DNA of 64,000 nucleotides, taken from positions 1-64,000 of the forward strand of contig JAUCBJ010007204.1 of NCBI GenBank assembly GCA_032718475.1, given 5' to 3'. Below, one piece after another: positions 41,189 to 51,874 of the stretch. The position numbers and the translations under genes were made by a program. Source of the DNA: Nemertoderma westbladi (Eukaryota > Xenacoelomorpha > Nemertodermatida > Nemertodermatidae). Position 1 is the stretch's first letter, and each line of letters begins with the position of its first letter. A model generated the notes under the pieces. It searched no databases. It was not told the origin of the DNA and worked only from the letters and a program-made list of their open reading frames with translations.

Positions 41189-43416
41189 TCTATTACTCGA
41201 ACAATTTTACATGTGTGTTGAAACATTTTCTTATGTTGTTGCCCTAACATGTGCTACACAGGATGGAAAATTCCAGGGTAATATCTTTTATAGTTTTTGA
41301 TATTTTGTAGGGGAAAGGCGAATGCGAATAAATGCGATGATCCGAAATTGCCCCAAAAGTCCTTAGCCGCATTTGGCGTATGTGCCCAGATTAATGCTTA
41401 TAAGTTGTTTTGATTGGATTTGATTCAGGTCATTTGCTTATCGAGTTTTGGAATCTACATTCAATTCTGCACTAGATGGATCAATTCTGAAAATGAAATA
41501 AGAAAAAAAAATATTTCAAAATTTGGGCCCAAATTAGAAAAATATCGGACCGCCTTGGAAATTTCACCGAAAAGTGCACATTGCTTTTGATTGATTGCGA
41601 TTCAGGTCTTGGGACCGTGATTTTTGGAATCTTATGTCAAATTTTGCATTAAGATGAGGTGTTATATGAGAAAGTCCACAATTTTAATCTTAAGGGTGGT
41701 ACACGGTTTTTTGGAATATTTTACTTTTAGCTCTGTAAAATTGAAATGGGAGCTTTAAACGAATTAAAATTTTGTGAATGTGTGCCAGTTTGCCATTAAA
41801 TAGAGAAATGCAGTATATATATTTTTTTAATTATGAAATAACATTAATTAATTATTAACAATTTATTTTTGAATGGCTGCTTGCCCTTATGCTAAAAGTT
41901 GGCATGTTAATTCAGGTCAAGTAAGAGACATTGGATATCAGATAACTTTTTTTTTAATTTGAGAACCCCAAATGGCGGTGCTTTAAATTTTCATTTTTAT
42001 TTTTTCTAATTTTTATTCAAAAATCATTGAAAAAAAGGTAGAAAAAGTCTTCTGTTCGAAATTTCAGAAATCTTTCTGATATCCTTGTAGAGGTCATTGC
42101 GATAAACGCGATCAAATTTCAGCCGAAACGGTTTAGAAATACCGGGAAACGAGCATTTTTTGTAAAAATATTTATATTTTAAGAAAAACGCCGGTAAAGT
42201 CTGAAACTTCCCGCGCTAAAACTATCTGTTATTATGTAAGAATGTCGGTCAATTATATCTACTGTAGCAACAATAAGCACAAATCATGCTAAGGTTTTTG
42301 GTATGGGAGTTTTCCTGATTTAATTTCTGAGGTCAGTTTTCACTTTGAATGAAATCTAGTTTGTATGTCTATCGGTCTATCTGACTGTCCAACAGTCTGT
42401 TTGTCAAATATAATATATAGTCCAAAATATAATATAATATATATATAAAATATAATATATAGTACAAATATATCATAGGCTGTCGGTTATGTTTTGACGG
42501 GCAGACTGACAGGCATACAGACATAAACTATACGCCACACTTGAATACTGACATCGACAATGAAGTCACTGACCAAGGAAACCACCCCATATAGGATTTT
42601 TTTTATAATTTATATTTATTTTGTCTAGGAAATAAAGTGAAAACCTATGGTTTAATTCACATGAGCCTTTATTCTCCGTAATAGCGTCAAGCGTTTTAAT
42701 TTATTTTAATAAAATTCGGATATCTAAAGTACATAAAATGAAAATGTTACAAATTTAAAAAGTGATTTGAAAATTGAAAAGTGAAAATTAACTCGGAAAT
42801 TGAAAAGTGGATACTATGTTAATCAATATATATAATATAGGCAGGCAAACAGTCAGCCATTAGCCTCTACCGACCGTGCCAGTTTAACAGGGTACATAGG
42901 CCTATCTTGTTTAGTTAGGAGTGGAAGATGTGGGATTGCCATTATTACTGAAGGACTAGTGTGTCCTCCAAATTGTTCTGTGTAGACCTGTACTGTACTT
43001 CCTCTGTGTAACGCGGCGCACTACTGCACTATACCATACCGGTAATTAAAACTGTCAAGTAACCCTAACCACTGTATCGGCAACACCACTAGTACTAGTA
43101 GGATGTATTTTCGTTTCTCTCCAATGCAACCCCTAGCCCGCATGACAAGACAATATGGTATTTGTAAGGTCCAATGTTGTAATGTTGGCCGTCCAATCCA
43201 GTGTACAGTGACCCTGACCCAAGCTGACCTCATGGTCCAAGTAAACCCTGACTACGGTAATTGTCTATCCAATGTTTCTTTTACAATGATACGTTTGATA
43301 CCGCACCAGAGTAGGCCTACAGGAGTTATTTTTTTATTTGTATTTTGTATTTATCAATATGGATAAATATTATTTAAGGTATATCGTATTGTTGTACAAA
43401 CTATAACCTAAATAAA
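41189..43416. other. Upstream region of STAT, nothing recognised
   Basis: AT-rich sequence with T-runs and a tatata-rich stretch at 42410-42475. No coding region or repeat was recognised. An ORF at 43103-43366 has no support. No promoter elements are firm enough to list. Confidence 0.5.
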
Positions 43417-45645
43417 ATGGCCGAGAATAAATCAGACTTGTGGAGGTCGACTTGCGGAATACCTCCAGAATATATGCAAGCGATCGAAGAAAAATATTCC
43501 CAGTCAAATATCCCGATTGATGTGCGAAATTGGTTTTCAAACTTGTTGGAGAAGCAGTGCAATGATCTCAAGCAAGGCGATGACACCTCCACCGCAATGT
43601 TTGAATCATTAGTACAACAGGTGTATATACGAAGCTCGTGTGAGCCCGAGTACATCATTAAACATCATCTGCGAATTGGATTAGAAAGAATTCGAGAACA
43701 TCATACTGAAAGTCCTGCGAAATTCTATGAATTAATGACCTCTTGTCTTCAATTTGAAGAGGCGAAAGTCAGAGAATATCTCAGCAGCAACACTAATGTC
43801 CCCCTTGACATTGGGTATGATGATATGCATCTATTTAATGATTGTGTTACAAAAATAGAGCAAGCCCAATTAGTCTGTAGCCAATGCGCCAACAAGGTCC
43901 AAGACATTATGACAAACCATGAAGAATATGTGTTTTACAATGAAGCATTAATAAAAATAGAACATCAGGAACAAGTAATAATGGGAATGACTGATGTGGA
44001 GAGAAATAAAGAACATGTAAAAACCGTTTTCAGTAATATTCAATTAGAAAAGACACAAATTAAAACTAATTTGTCTCAATTAGGGAATTACCTATGCCAA
44101 ATAATATGGAGTGTGTACCAACGGTGGAAAAATGAGTTGATAATAAAATTGGAAGATTGTTTCAATTCAGTTTCAAGTGCAATAACTCGTTGGATCTTTG
44201 ACCACAACAAGGACAGCACTGCCACAATGATTGGTTCTGGCAACTGTATGGAGATAGTTCAGAAATGTTTTGTCAAACATTTCCAAACTTATATCGAATT
44301 TTCCAATGAATTGGAAAAAATGAGAATAGCGGATGATTTTATTCGGGAGGCTTTCCAAGATATTGATACTATGCCACTCATCTCTATAGATGGAATGTTA
44401 CGTCGGAGAGTCTCTGAACTGATTATTAAAATGGGAAATGCTTCGCTAATCGTGGAAGAGCAACCTAAACCAAGAGTTATTCGAACCGGTTCTAAATTCA
44501 ACGCCAGTGTGAGGTTGCTCCTTGGAAGTTATTTATCTAGCAACCCAGAACTTCCCAAAACTCGATGTTTTATTCTCACTGAGCCGGAAGTTGTCGAGTA
44601 TGCCAACAATGGCTTTTTAGAATCTGCAAAAAATTACAATCTACTAAACAACTCCGAGGTACAAATGGATTACAACGAATCAGAGTCTGCTATGATTGCA
44701 TCATTTAAAGGTTTAAACATTTCAAAAATTATTAGACCAAAAAAGGGATCTTCAGATGCCTCAGTCACTGAGGGGAAATTCTGTTTAGGATTTCAAGCGA
44801 CATTTCGTTTTGGCGAATTTGAATTTAAACCGACCTGTTTGTCTTTACCCTTTGTGATGACAGTTCACAATAACCAGGAAATCGATGGCCATGCCACTAT
44901 CTTCTGGGACGACTCATTCTCCACTCTGGGCCGTCGAGGATTCTCCACTCCAGATTCGGTAGCTTGGCCAGATATGGCTCGAGCTTTAAACCGAAAGTTT
45001 ATCCAGATTGGAGCGACACCCCTGAATGATTTCAAGATGGGCGAGTTGGGTTCCAGATTGTACAACACCTCGGTTGGTGGGGTGGGTTTGAGTGAACAGA
45101 ATATTTCCTGGATGCAATTTAATAAGTTGCCACTGCCAGGTAAGACATTCACATTCTGGCACTGGTTTTATGCCATAATTTCACTTTTGGATAAATTCCT
45201 ATTGAAGTTCTGGAATGATAAGCTGATATATGGATTTGTGTCAAAAGAATCCGCTGAGAAAATGTTAAGAGCTCATCCAGAGAACGGTTTGTTTCTGTTA
45301 CGGTTTTCCGAAGGGGCACTGGGAGGTTTAGCTGTAGCGTGGCTTTTTGAAGATGGAGAAGGAGGTTTTAAGATTGATCATGTCAACCCTTTTTTTGCTA
45401 ATGATTTCATTCAAAAATCTATTCTGCCTTTACCTGAAATTTTAAAGGATTTAGATCTTCTGCGGACCTTGTATGTGGATGAAAGCAGCTCTATTCCGAA
45501 AATTCTAGCGTTTAGTGAGTATAACAAACCATGTCTCTCTCATACACCAACTGTTGGCGGTTACACCAGGTGGTCCCTTCATGTTAAAATGGAAACTGAT
45601 TCCCAAACTTCCAATGAACCACTTGGCGAAACTGTTGGAATGTAA
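43417..45645 (+). CDS. STAT: STAT transcription factor, intronless
   Basis: 742 codons in one exon. STATs sit in the cytoplasm, are phosphorylated on one tyrosine by JAK-type kinases, dimerise through SH2 domains and activate genes in the nucleus. Order seen: N-terminal domain (1 to about 115), helical coiled-coil domain (about 130-345), DNA-binding domain beginning RTGSKFNASVRLLLGSYL (about 353), linker, SH2 domain (about 595-690; GLFLLRFSEG with the phosphotyrosine-binding Arg at 629), and a short tail with Y716 in VGGYTRW as the probable phosphorylated tyrosine. It has no long transactivation domain after Y716 (26 residues), shorter than in typical STATs. The start ATGG follows AAATAAA and begins the conserved N-terminal domain. 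Animal STAT genes usually have many introns, so this is probably a retrocopy that stayed open, though a poly(A) remnant and target duplication were not seen. Confidence 0.95.
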   Translation: MAENKSDLWRSTCGIPPEYMQAIEEKYSQSNIPIDVRNWFSNLLEKQCNDLKQGDDTSTAMFESLVQQVYIRSSCEPEYIIKHHLRIGLERIREHHTESPAKFYELMTSCLQFEEAKVREYLSSNTNVPLDIGYDDMHLFNDCVTKIEQAQLVCSQCANKVQDIMTNHEEYVFYNEALIKIEHQEQVIMGMTDVERNKEHVKTVFSNIQLEKTQIKTNLSQLGNYLCQIIWSVYQRWKNELIIKLEDCFNSVSSAITRWIFDHNKDSTATMIGSGNCMEIVQKCFVKHFQTYIEFSNELEKMRIADDFIREAFQDIDTMPLISIDGMLRRRVSELIIKMGNASLIVEEQPKPRVIRTGSKFNASVRLLLGSYLSSNPELPKTRCFILTEPEVVEYANNGFLESAKNYNLLNNSEVQMDYNESESAMIASFKGLNISKIIRPKKGSSDASVTEGKFCLGFQATFRFGEFEFKPTCLSLPFVMTVHNNQEIDGHATIFWDDSFSTLGRRGFSTPDSVAWPDMARALNRKFIQIGATPLNDFKMGELGSRLYNTSVGGVGLSEQNISWMQFNKLPLPGKTFTFWHWFYAIISLLDKFLLKFWNDKLIYGFVSKESAEKMLRAHPENGLFLLRFSEGALGGLAVAWLFEDGEGGFKIDHVNPFFANDFIQKSILPLPEILKDLDLLRTLYVDESSSIPKILAFSEYNKPCLSHTPTVGGYTRWSLHVKMETDSQTSNEPLGETVGM

Positions 45646-45951
45646 ATTTTCCGCTCGCAAACGATTACAGGATAACTCTAATCCGTGTGGGTTTCAGTAT
45701 TTACTGGTCTTTTAAACTTCAGCATTAACTGGTTTTTACTATCAGTTTGTAGCATACAGTAGTCCCACTAAATTCTGTAGTTAGAAACTACTTAGTAAAC
45801 AAGGTAACACTGAATCAATGAACTTCTTGGAATGTTATAATTACTTTTTTAATAGAGATTTTTTTAATGGATAAGGAGAAATTATTTACGAATTACGAAT
45901 TATTGTTGGTAGACCTAAACAAACTGGATGGTTGGGGGAGGGGGGGGGGGG

Positions 45952-46090
45952 TTAACTTTCGACGCCATCAATAAAATCGACTCAATAACAGCTGATTACT
46001 CCCAAAAATAAATTGTAACCTGTCATATTGACTTTAGTTTATTGCTTTGGTTAGAATAACTTGCGTGCCACTGTAAACCTGCTCCATTCC
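45952..46090. repeat. Interspersed repeat, copy 1
   Basis: aactttcgacgc, acagctgatt, tgtaacctgt and ctttggtt occur in the same order and spacing as at about 54808-54965. The two are diverged copies of a dispersed repeat in the same orientation; the family is unknown. Confidence 0.7.
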
Positions 46091-47221
46091 CTAAATTGAT
46101 GAATTAGCGTTGAGGCTGAGCCACTCTGTCCACGGTACCATCTAGGAACCCAGGTAACTCTTCCTCCACACCCGGCAGTGATCGGATCTCGATTCACCCA
46201 TTGTGGGACCGAGCCTGGCGCCATATACCCATCCATACTTCCGCCTGACCCTCCTGATGTAATGAGGTTGTGCGTGGTTCCGGGTGTCGATATGGGATAG
46301 AAGATTGTGGATATGTTAACTGCCTTTGGCAATTAGGGCACCCAAACCACCCACTCTACTTCCATTGTAACTGTATTCCAGAGAGAGCCTGAGATAGAAA
46401 ATAGTCCCAAATGTGAGGACAATTATATTCTGATTATGTAGGAATGTGGGAATGCAGGAATTTCCAATTTTCTTTGGGCGCTCCACCACTAGACACATGG
46501 AAATCTTAAGGTTCGATTGTTTAGAGCTTAATTTTAATAGCCGATGAGAATTGCACTAAATAATAACTTCTGTAAAATAAAGAGTTGGATTAATATTGCA
46601 ATGGATATGAGTAAGGATAATAAAGTAGTAAAATAATATATTGAGTAGGCCCTAAATATAAAAAGTAAATATATGTCTTGTCCAATCACATAGCACGCTA
46701 AATGTGCTAATATAAAATAATATAAAATGCACGCTAATATACTTTCATATATTACGAATTATATTTATTTATTTATCAAGCACGTTAAGTAAGAAACCTT
46801 ACCGTGTTCTTACCAAAAAAAAACTAAAAAGCAACAATCACAGTATCTTTGAGCCAAATTTGTTCGGAAAACCTAGATTTCGTGACTTTACCTAAAATTG
46901 AATGAGCTATCCAACAGCGCACATGGCAATTACAGTATATACTGTAGCTATGATAGTTTTAGTGCAGTGGTCCCACTCTGGCACCCATCTCCAATGTTAT
47001 TCGTGTTTTTTCGTGATGAAATTTTCAAGTTTTTATGACTCACTAAATCAGGGGTAACGAGTTCAGCAGCGCAGAATACTTCGTACCGCAAAATATATAA
47101 TTACCTCTATTTTTTCTTTCAGATTGTTAGTATAAAAACAAGCGCGATATCGGGCAAAGGTCCGCGTCTACTAAAGCATGAACTGTCTCCTTGAATGGCT
47201 ACTACCAAAAAAATCAACCGG

Positions 47222-47292
47222 AAGGGGGGATTGAACTCGGTACCTAGAGATTCCAAGTCTCTACCAACTTTGCCACTGCGCCGTATGAAGCC
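47222..47292 (-). repeat. tRNA-like sequence (SINE head)
   Basis: On the minus strand there are a B-box-like GAGTTCAATCC (47229-47239) and an A-box-like TGGCAAAGTTGG (47263-47274), with a 5-bp AGAGA/TCTCT anticodon-type stem and a CTTGGAA loop. The acceptor stem does not pair convincingly and the T-stem is weak, so I read it as the tRNA-derived head of a SINE or a tRNA pseudogene, not an active tRNA gene. Confidence 0.55.
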
Positions 47293-47897
47293 TTAACCAA
47301 AACCCAACTGGAAATTAACAACAACAACAAAACAACGGAGTGAATACTAACGTCTCGACTAATAATTATTCAATATAACGGACGCCCTATCAATAAATAA
47401 AATTTTCCTATTCTTTCATCTAAATTCGTACCTACCACCAATATTTCGTAAACGCCAACTATTAATTTATTTTGAACAATTTGTTCGAAATGATTGTTTT
47501 GGTTCTCGATAACCGACACACTAACCTGTTCCTTTCAAATAATGTTTTAAATTAAAACTAAGTTTTTAAACCCACTAAACACATAATTGGTGTTTGAGTC
47601 AGTTAGGACTCCATTGCAAACAACACATGTGTGCGACACACTCACTGAACATGTTAATGCGCCATGTAATTTCTGGACAAATTCCAGATAATTTACAGTA
47701 TATAAGGATAAATGACAATATTGCCCTCATTGCCTTTGTGTATTACAGTTTAACGTTTACATAATATTTTGAGGTTATGTAAAGTGGGGTTACTTTAGAA
47801 TTCTTTTTAGAATCTATTTTTTAATGATATAATTTATATTGGACTTTGAATGATTTAAGTTTGATTTGGCTGCCGATGTAATAATTCATATATTGAT

Positions 47898-49109
47898 ATG
47901 AGCTACAAAATTAGGATGTTTCAAATAAGAAGAAAATATGTAGTTTTGTTTTCGATAATATGTATCTTAATCTCAACCACCTTTTATATTTGGAATGGGA
48001 GAACAACTCTCGTTCGCCAAAGAGTAGGACCAGCCCAACCGTTGCTAAGTGTACATTCGTCCGACCATCCCTCTGTCCGTCCATCAGTCCGTATATCTGC
48101 ACCCGATCTAACTAAGATGTCCGATAAGAATATCAGTATAATATTTCAATCAAAGGAGAATCAATTACGGAAATTATCGGATGAAGCGGGGTTCTATCCA
48201 ATCCACGACGATCAAAGCGAGCTGTTTTGTTCAAACGGAGAGCCACTTGTTCCTAATATCGTACATCTCATTTGGTTACACCAAATTGAATTCCAATTCA
48301 TCAACTATATATGTCTGGTCTCAGTTTATAAAAATATGAAACCGAAGGTTATTTATTTCCACACAAACAAGGGGCTTAATTTCACCGGAAGTAACGGTAA
48401 TACACCGCCTTGGTTTACCAGAGCCAAGGAGGAGATTCCCATAATAGTTGTCAAGGAAACTGTTGCCCCGGAGACTGTGTTTGGTATCCCTTTATCCAGC
48501 AACCCAGAGTTTCGTGCCTCGCACCAAACCGACGTGCTGAGATTCCAAATACTCCGACAATACGGTGGAATCTACCTAGACGGCGATGTATTCGGGGTCC
48601 AGACGATTAATGCATCTGTCCGTTGCTATGACTACAGTGCTGATCGCGATGAAAACGGTAACAATATGCTGGCATCTGGAGTTATTGTAGCTAAGAAAAA
48701 TTCATCATTTCTAAAGTTAGTGTCGGAAAGTTTTCGGAACTATAACGGTGACTGTTGGGGGTGTGCTGCCATAGAAGAACCAGGGAAGATTTTCGAAAGT
48801 TCTCCACATTTGGTCAATGTGGTGGAAGATGGATTTATTTATCCCAAATGGAGGCAAGGTGGCCTCCAACTCTATGCGGACTATGATTGGTGGAGTGGTA
48901 GATACACAGTACATCTGTGGATGCGGCGGTGGAGTATATGGGATAAAAATGAGCAAATTACCCAGGACAATGTGCATTGTGTGGATTCCGCATTAGGAGA
49001 GATTCTTCGATCGATTCATCGTGTTGATAAACTTTGTACTGAAGCGGAACGGGGTGGTCTGCTACCAGTTTACGTACGGAATCGCGATAAATACAGACGA
49101 GAAATGTAG
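47898..49109 (+). CDS. DXD glycosyltransferase, type II membrane protein (copy 2)
   Basis: 403 codons, no intron. Paralogue of the gene at 36323, same strand, 11.5 kb away. Hydrophobic anchor at about residues 14-32, then a stem of about 65 residues absent from copy 1 (including SDHPSVRPSVRIS, low complexity), the entry motif VPNIVHLIWL, and the DXD site D228-G-D230 within GGIYLDGDVF. From the catalytic region to the stop (DKYRREM) the two are nearly identical at DNA level, with short clusters of amino-acid changes (for example DDYYFN against DENGNN, and YASCKH against FESSPH). The start fits the usual short basic N-terminus before an anchor. Copy 2 looks like the complete form; copy 1 is probably a stem-deletion derivative. 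Substrate not known. Confidence 0.9.
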   Translation: MSYKIRMFQIRRKYVVLFSIICILISTTFYIWNGRTTLVRQRVGPAQPLLSVHSSDHPSVRPSVRISAPDLTKMSDKNISIIFQSKENQLRKLSDEAGFYPIHDDQSELFCSNGEPLVPNIVHLIWLHQIEFQFINYICLVSVYKNMKPKVIYFHTNKGLNFTGSNGNTPPWFTRAKEEIPIIVVKETVAPETVFGIPLSSNPEFRASHQTDVLRFQILRQYGGIYLDGDVFGVQTINASVRCYDYSADRDENGNNMLASGVIVAKKNSSFLKLVSESFRNYNGDCWGCAAIEEPGKIFESSPHLVNVVEDGFIYPKWRQGGLQLYADYDWWSGRYTVHLWMRRWSIWDKNEQITQDNVHCVDSALGEILRSIHRVDKLCTEAERGGLLPVYVRNRDKYRREM

Positions 49110-49308
49110 AAATATAATATGATTGGACGATTTCGTGATCTTCCACAGTAAACAATCCTTCGAATCGCAAGGTTCACCGATTAGATGATGAAATAATCTA
49201 TATTTATATAAGGAAATCCTATGGAAATAATATAACTAAGAAATACCATCGGCCATGAAACAACTAATAATATGGATGGGGAATCGATTAGGCTTATTTA
49301 TCCAGGGT

Positions 49309-51475
49309 ATGCCGGTTCATCACTATGGTTGATCTTCCACAGTGAACGCTCCACTCTGTTTCCTAAAGGAATGCCCATTCACCACCATGGATGATATTCC
49401 ACAGTAAACCTTCCACTCTATTTCCTAAAAGTTGCCTGTTCACCACCATGGGTGATCTTCCACAGTAAACCCTTCACTCTGTTTCCTAAAGGAATGCCTG
49501 TTCACCACCATGGGTGATCTTCCACAGTAAACCCTACCACTCTGTTTCCTAAAGGAATGCCTGTTCACCACCATGGATGATCTTCCACAGTAAACCCTTC
49601 CACTCTGTTTCCTAAAGGAATGCCTGTTCACCACCATGGATGATCTTCCACAGTAAACCCTTCCACTCTGTTTCCTAAAGGAATGCCTGTTCACAACATG
49701 GGTGATATTCCACAGTAAAACCTTCCACTCTGTTTCCTAAAGGAATGCCTGTTTACCACCATGGGTGATCTTCCACAGTAAACCCTTCCACTCTGTTTCC
49801 TAAAGGAATGCCTGTTCACCACCATGGATGATCTTCCACAGTAAACCCTTCCACTCTGTTTCCTAAAGGAATGCCTGTTTACCACAATGGGTGATCTTCC
49901 ACAGTAAACCCTTCCACTCTGTTTCCTAAAGGAATGCCTGTTTACCACCATGGGTGATCTTCCACAGTAAACCCTTCCACTCTGTTTCCTAAAGGAATGC
50001 CAGTTCACCACATGGGTGATCTTCCACAGTAAACCCTTCCACTCTGTTTCCTAAAGGAATGCCCGTTTACCACCATGGGTGATCTTCCACAGCAAACCCA
50101 TCCTCTCTGTTTCCTAAAGGAATGCCTGTTCACCACCATGGTTGATCTTCCACAGTAAACCCTCCACTATGTTTCCTAAAGGAATGCCCGTTCACCACCA
50201 TGGATGATATTCCACAGTAAACCTTCCACTCTGTTTCCTAAAGGAATGCCTGTTCACCACCATGGGTGATCTTCCACAGTAAACCCTTCCACTCTGTTTC
50301 CTAAAGGAATGCATGTTCACCACCATGGATGATCTTCCACAGTAAACCCTTCCACTCTGTTTCCTAAAGGAATGCCTGTTTACCACCATGGGTGATATTC
50401 CACAGTAAACCCTTCCACTCTGTTTCCTAAAGGAATGCATGTTCACCACCATGGATGATCTTCCACAGTAAACCCTTCCACTCTGTTTCCTAAAGGAATG
50501 CATGTTCACCACCATGGATGATCTTCCACAGTAAACCCTTCCACTCTGTTTCCTAAAGGAATGCATGTTCACCACCATGGATGATCTTCCACAGTAAACC
50601 CTTCCACTCTGTTTCCTAAAGGAATGCCTGTTTACCACCATGGGTGATCTTCCACAGTAAACCCTTCCACTCTGTTTCCTAAAGGAATGCCAGTTCACCA
50701 CATGGGTGATCTTCCACAGTAAACCCTTCCACTCTGTTTCCTAAAGGAATGCCCGTTTACCACCATGGGTGATCTTCCACAGCAAACCCATCCTCTCTGT
50801 TTCCTAAAGGAATGCCTGTTCACCACCATGGTTGATCTTCCACAGTAAACCCTCCACTATGTTTCCTAAAGGAATGCCCGTTCACCACCATGGATGATAT
50901 TCCACAGTAAACCTTCCACTCTGTTTCCTAAAGGAATGCCTGTTCACCACCATGGGTGATCTTCCACAGTAAACCCTTCCACTCTGTTTCCTAAAGGAAT
51001 GCATGTTCACCACCATGGATGATCTTCCACAGTAAACCCTTCCACTCTGTTTCCTAAAGGAATGCCTGTTCACCACCATGGTGATCTTCCACAGTAAACC
51101 CTTCCACTCTGTTTCCTAAAGGAATGCATGTTCACCACATGGGTGATATTCCACAGTAAAACCTTCCACTCTGTTTCCTAAAGGAATGCCTGTTCACCAC
51201 CATGGGTGATCTTCCACATTAAACCCTTCCACTCTGTATCCTAAAGGAATGCCTGTTCACCACTATGGGTGATCTTCCACAGTAAACCCTTCCACTCTGT
51301 TTCCTAAAGGAATGCCTGTTGGTGATCTCCCACAGTAAACCCTTCCACTATGTTTCCTAAATGAATACCTGTTCACCACCAAGGATAATCTTCCACAGTA
51401 AACCCTTCCACTCTGTTTCCTAAAGGAATGCCTGTTCACCACCATGGATGATCATCAACAGTAAACCATTACATT
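49309..51475. repeat. 63-bp minisatellite, about 34 copies
   Basis: Head-to-tail units of 63 bp containing cttccacagtaaaccc, ccactctgtttcctaaagg and tgttcaccaccatggg. A higher-order repeat of 690 bp (11 units) is visible: a rare variant with agcaaacccatcctctctg occurs at 50091 and again at 50781, with the same neighbours. As 63 is a multiple of three, open frames with a 21-residue period run on the minus strand; these are not genes. One degenerate copy lies after glycosyltransferase copy 1 (about 37375) and one directly after copy 2 (about 49138). Confidence 0.95.
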
Positions 51476-51874
51476 TTATTACATTTTTATGTAATGTTTA
51501 TTATTTTTATGTAATGTAATAATTTCATGTAATCTTTTGTTTCCTTACTGACCAGTCAAGGATAAAAGCCTGGATTGAGCTATGCTGCAACATTTAATAT
51601 ACTGTGTCCAAACAGTGCTACTCAATCTGTGGATCAAAACAGGGCCAACTTAATGCGGAAGCTCAGGAAGGTCACACTATAGCAAGTGACTGCTAACTGA
51701 CTAATGTTACACTAATAAATGTAATATGTTGATAATATATAACACGTAATAATAGCCGGTATGTTGGTTATCTATAAGATACTTTATATTTATTTCGCAA
51801 TTTAAACTTTTATCAGCAAATCTTCGCTTTAGATCACATCAGGAGGGGGGGGGGGGGGGGGGGGCTGAACTTTC
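51476..51874. other. AT-rich stretch and G run
   Basis: Repeated ttatgtaatg words (51480-51535), unassigned sequence, then a run of about 20 G at 51845-51864 followed by gctgaactttcgaag, which resembles the start of the interspersed repeats at 45952 and 54808. Confidence 0.5.

Larger units (their letters stand above)
45646..47897. other. Intergenic region between STAT and glycosyltransferase 2
   Basis: Includes a G run (about 45938-45950) with an interspersed repeat after it, a tRNA-like segment at 47222-47292, and otherwise AT-rich sequence. Two overlapping minus-strand frames (46498-46316 and 46332-46051) could encode a short signal-anchor and a GGSGGSMDGY segment in different phases. They may be a relic of a membrane protein gene, but I cannot assign a family. 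Confidence 0.45.

Noticed and set aside
43103-43366. Upstream exon of STAT
   Set aside because: The STAT frame already contains the whole N-terminal domain from its own ATG, and this frame shows no STAT similarity.
49440-51445. Minus-strand frames with a 21-residue repeat
   Set aside because: They reflect the 63-bp minisatellite; stops and frame changes break them into unrelated pieces.
49309-51475. CRISPR-like array
   Set aside because: Units are contiguous with no unique spacers, and the genome is animal.
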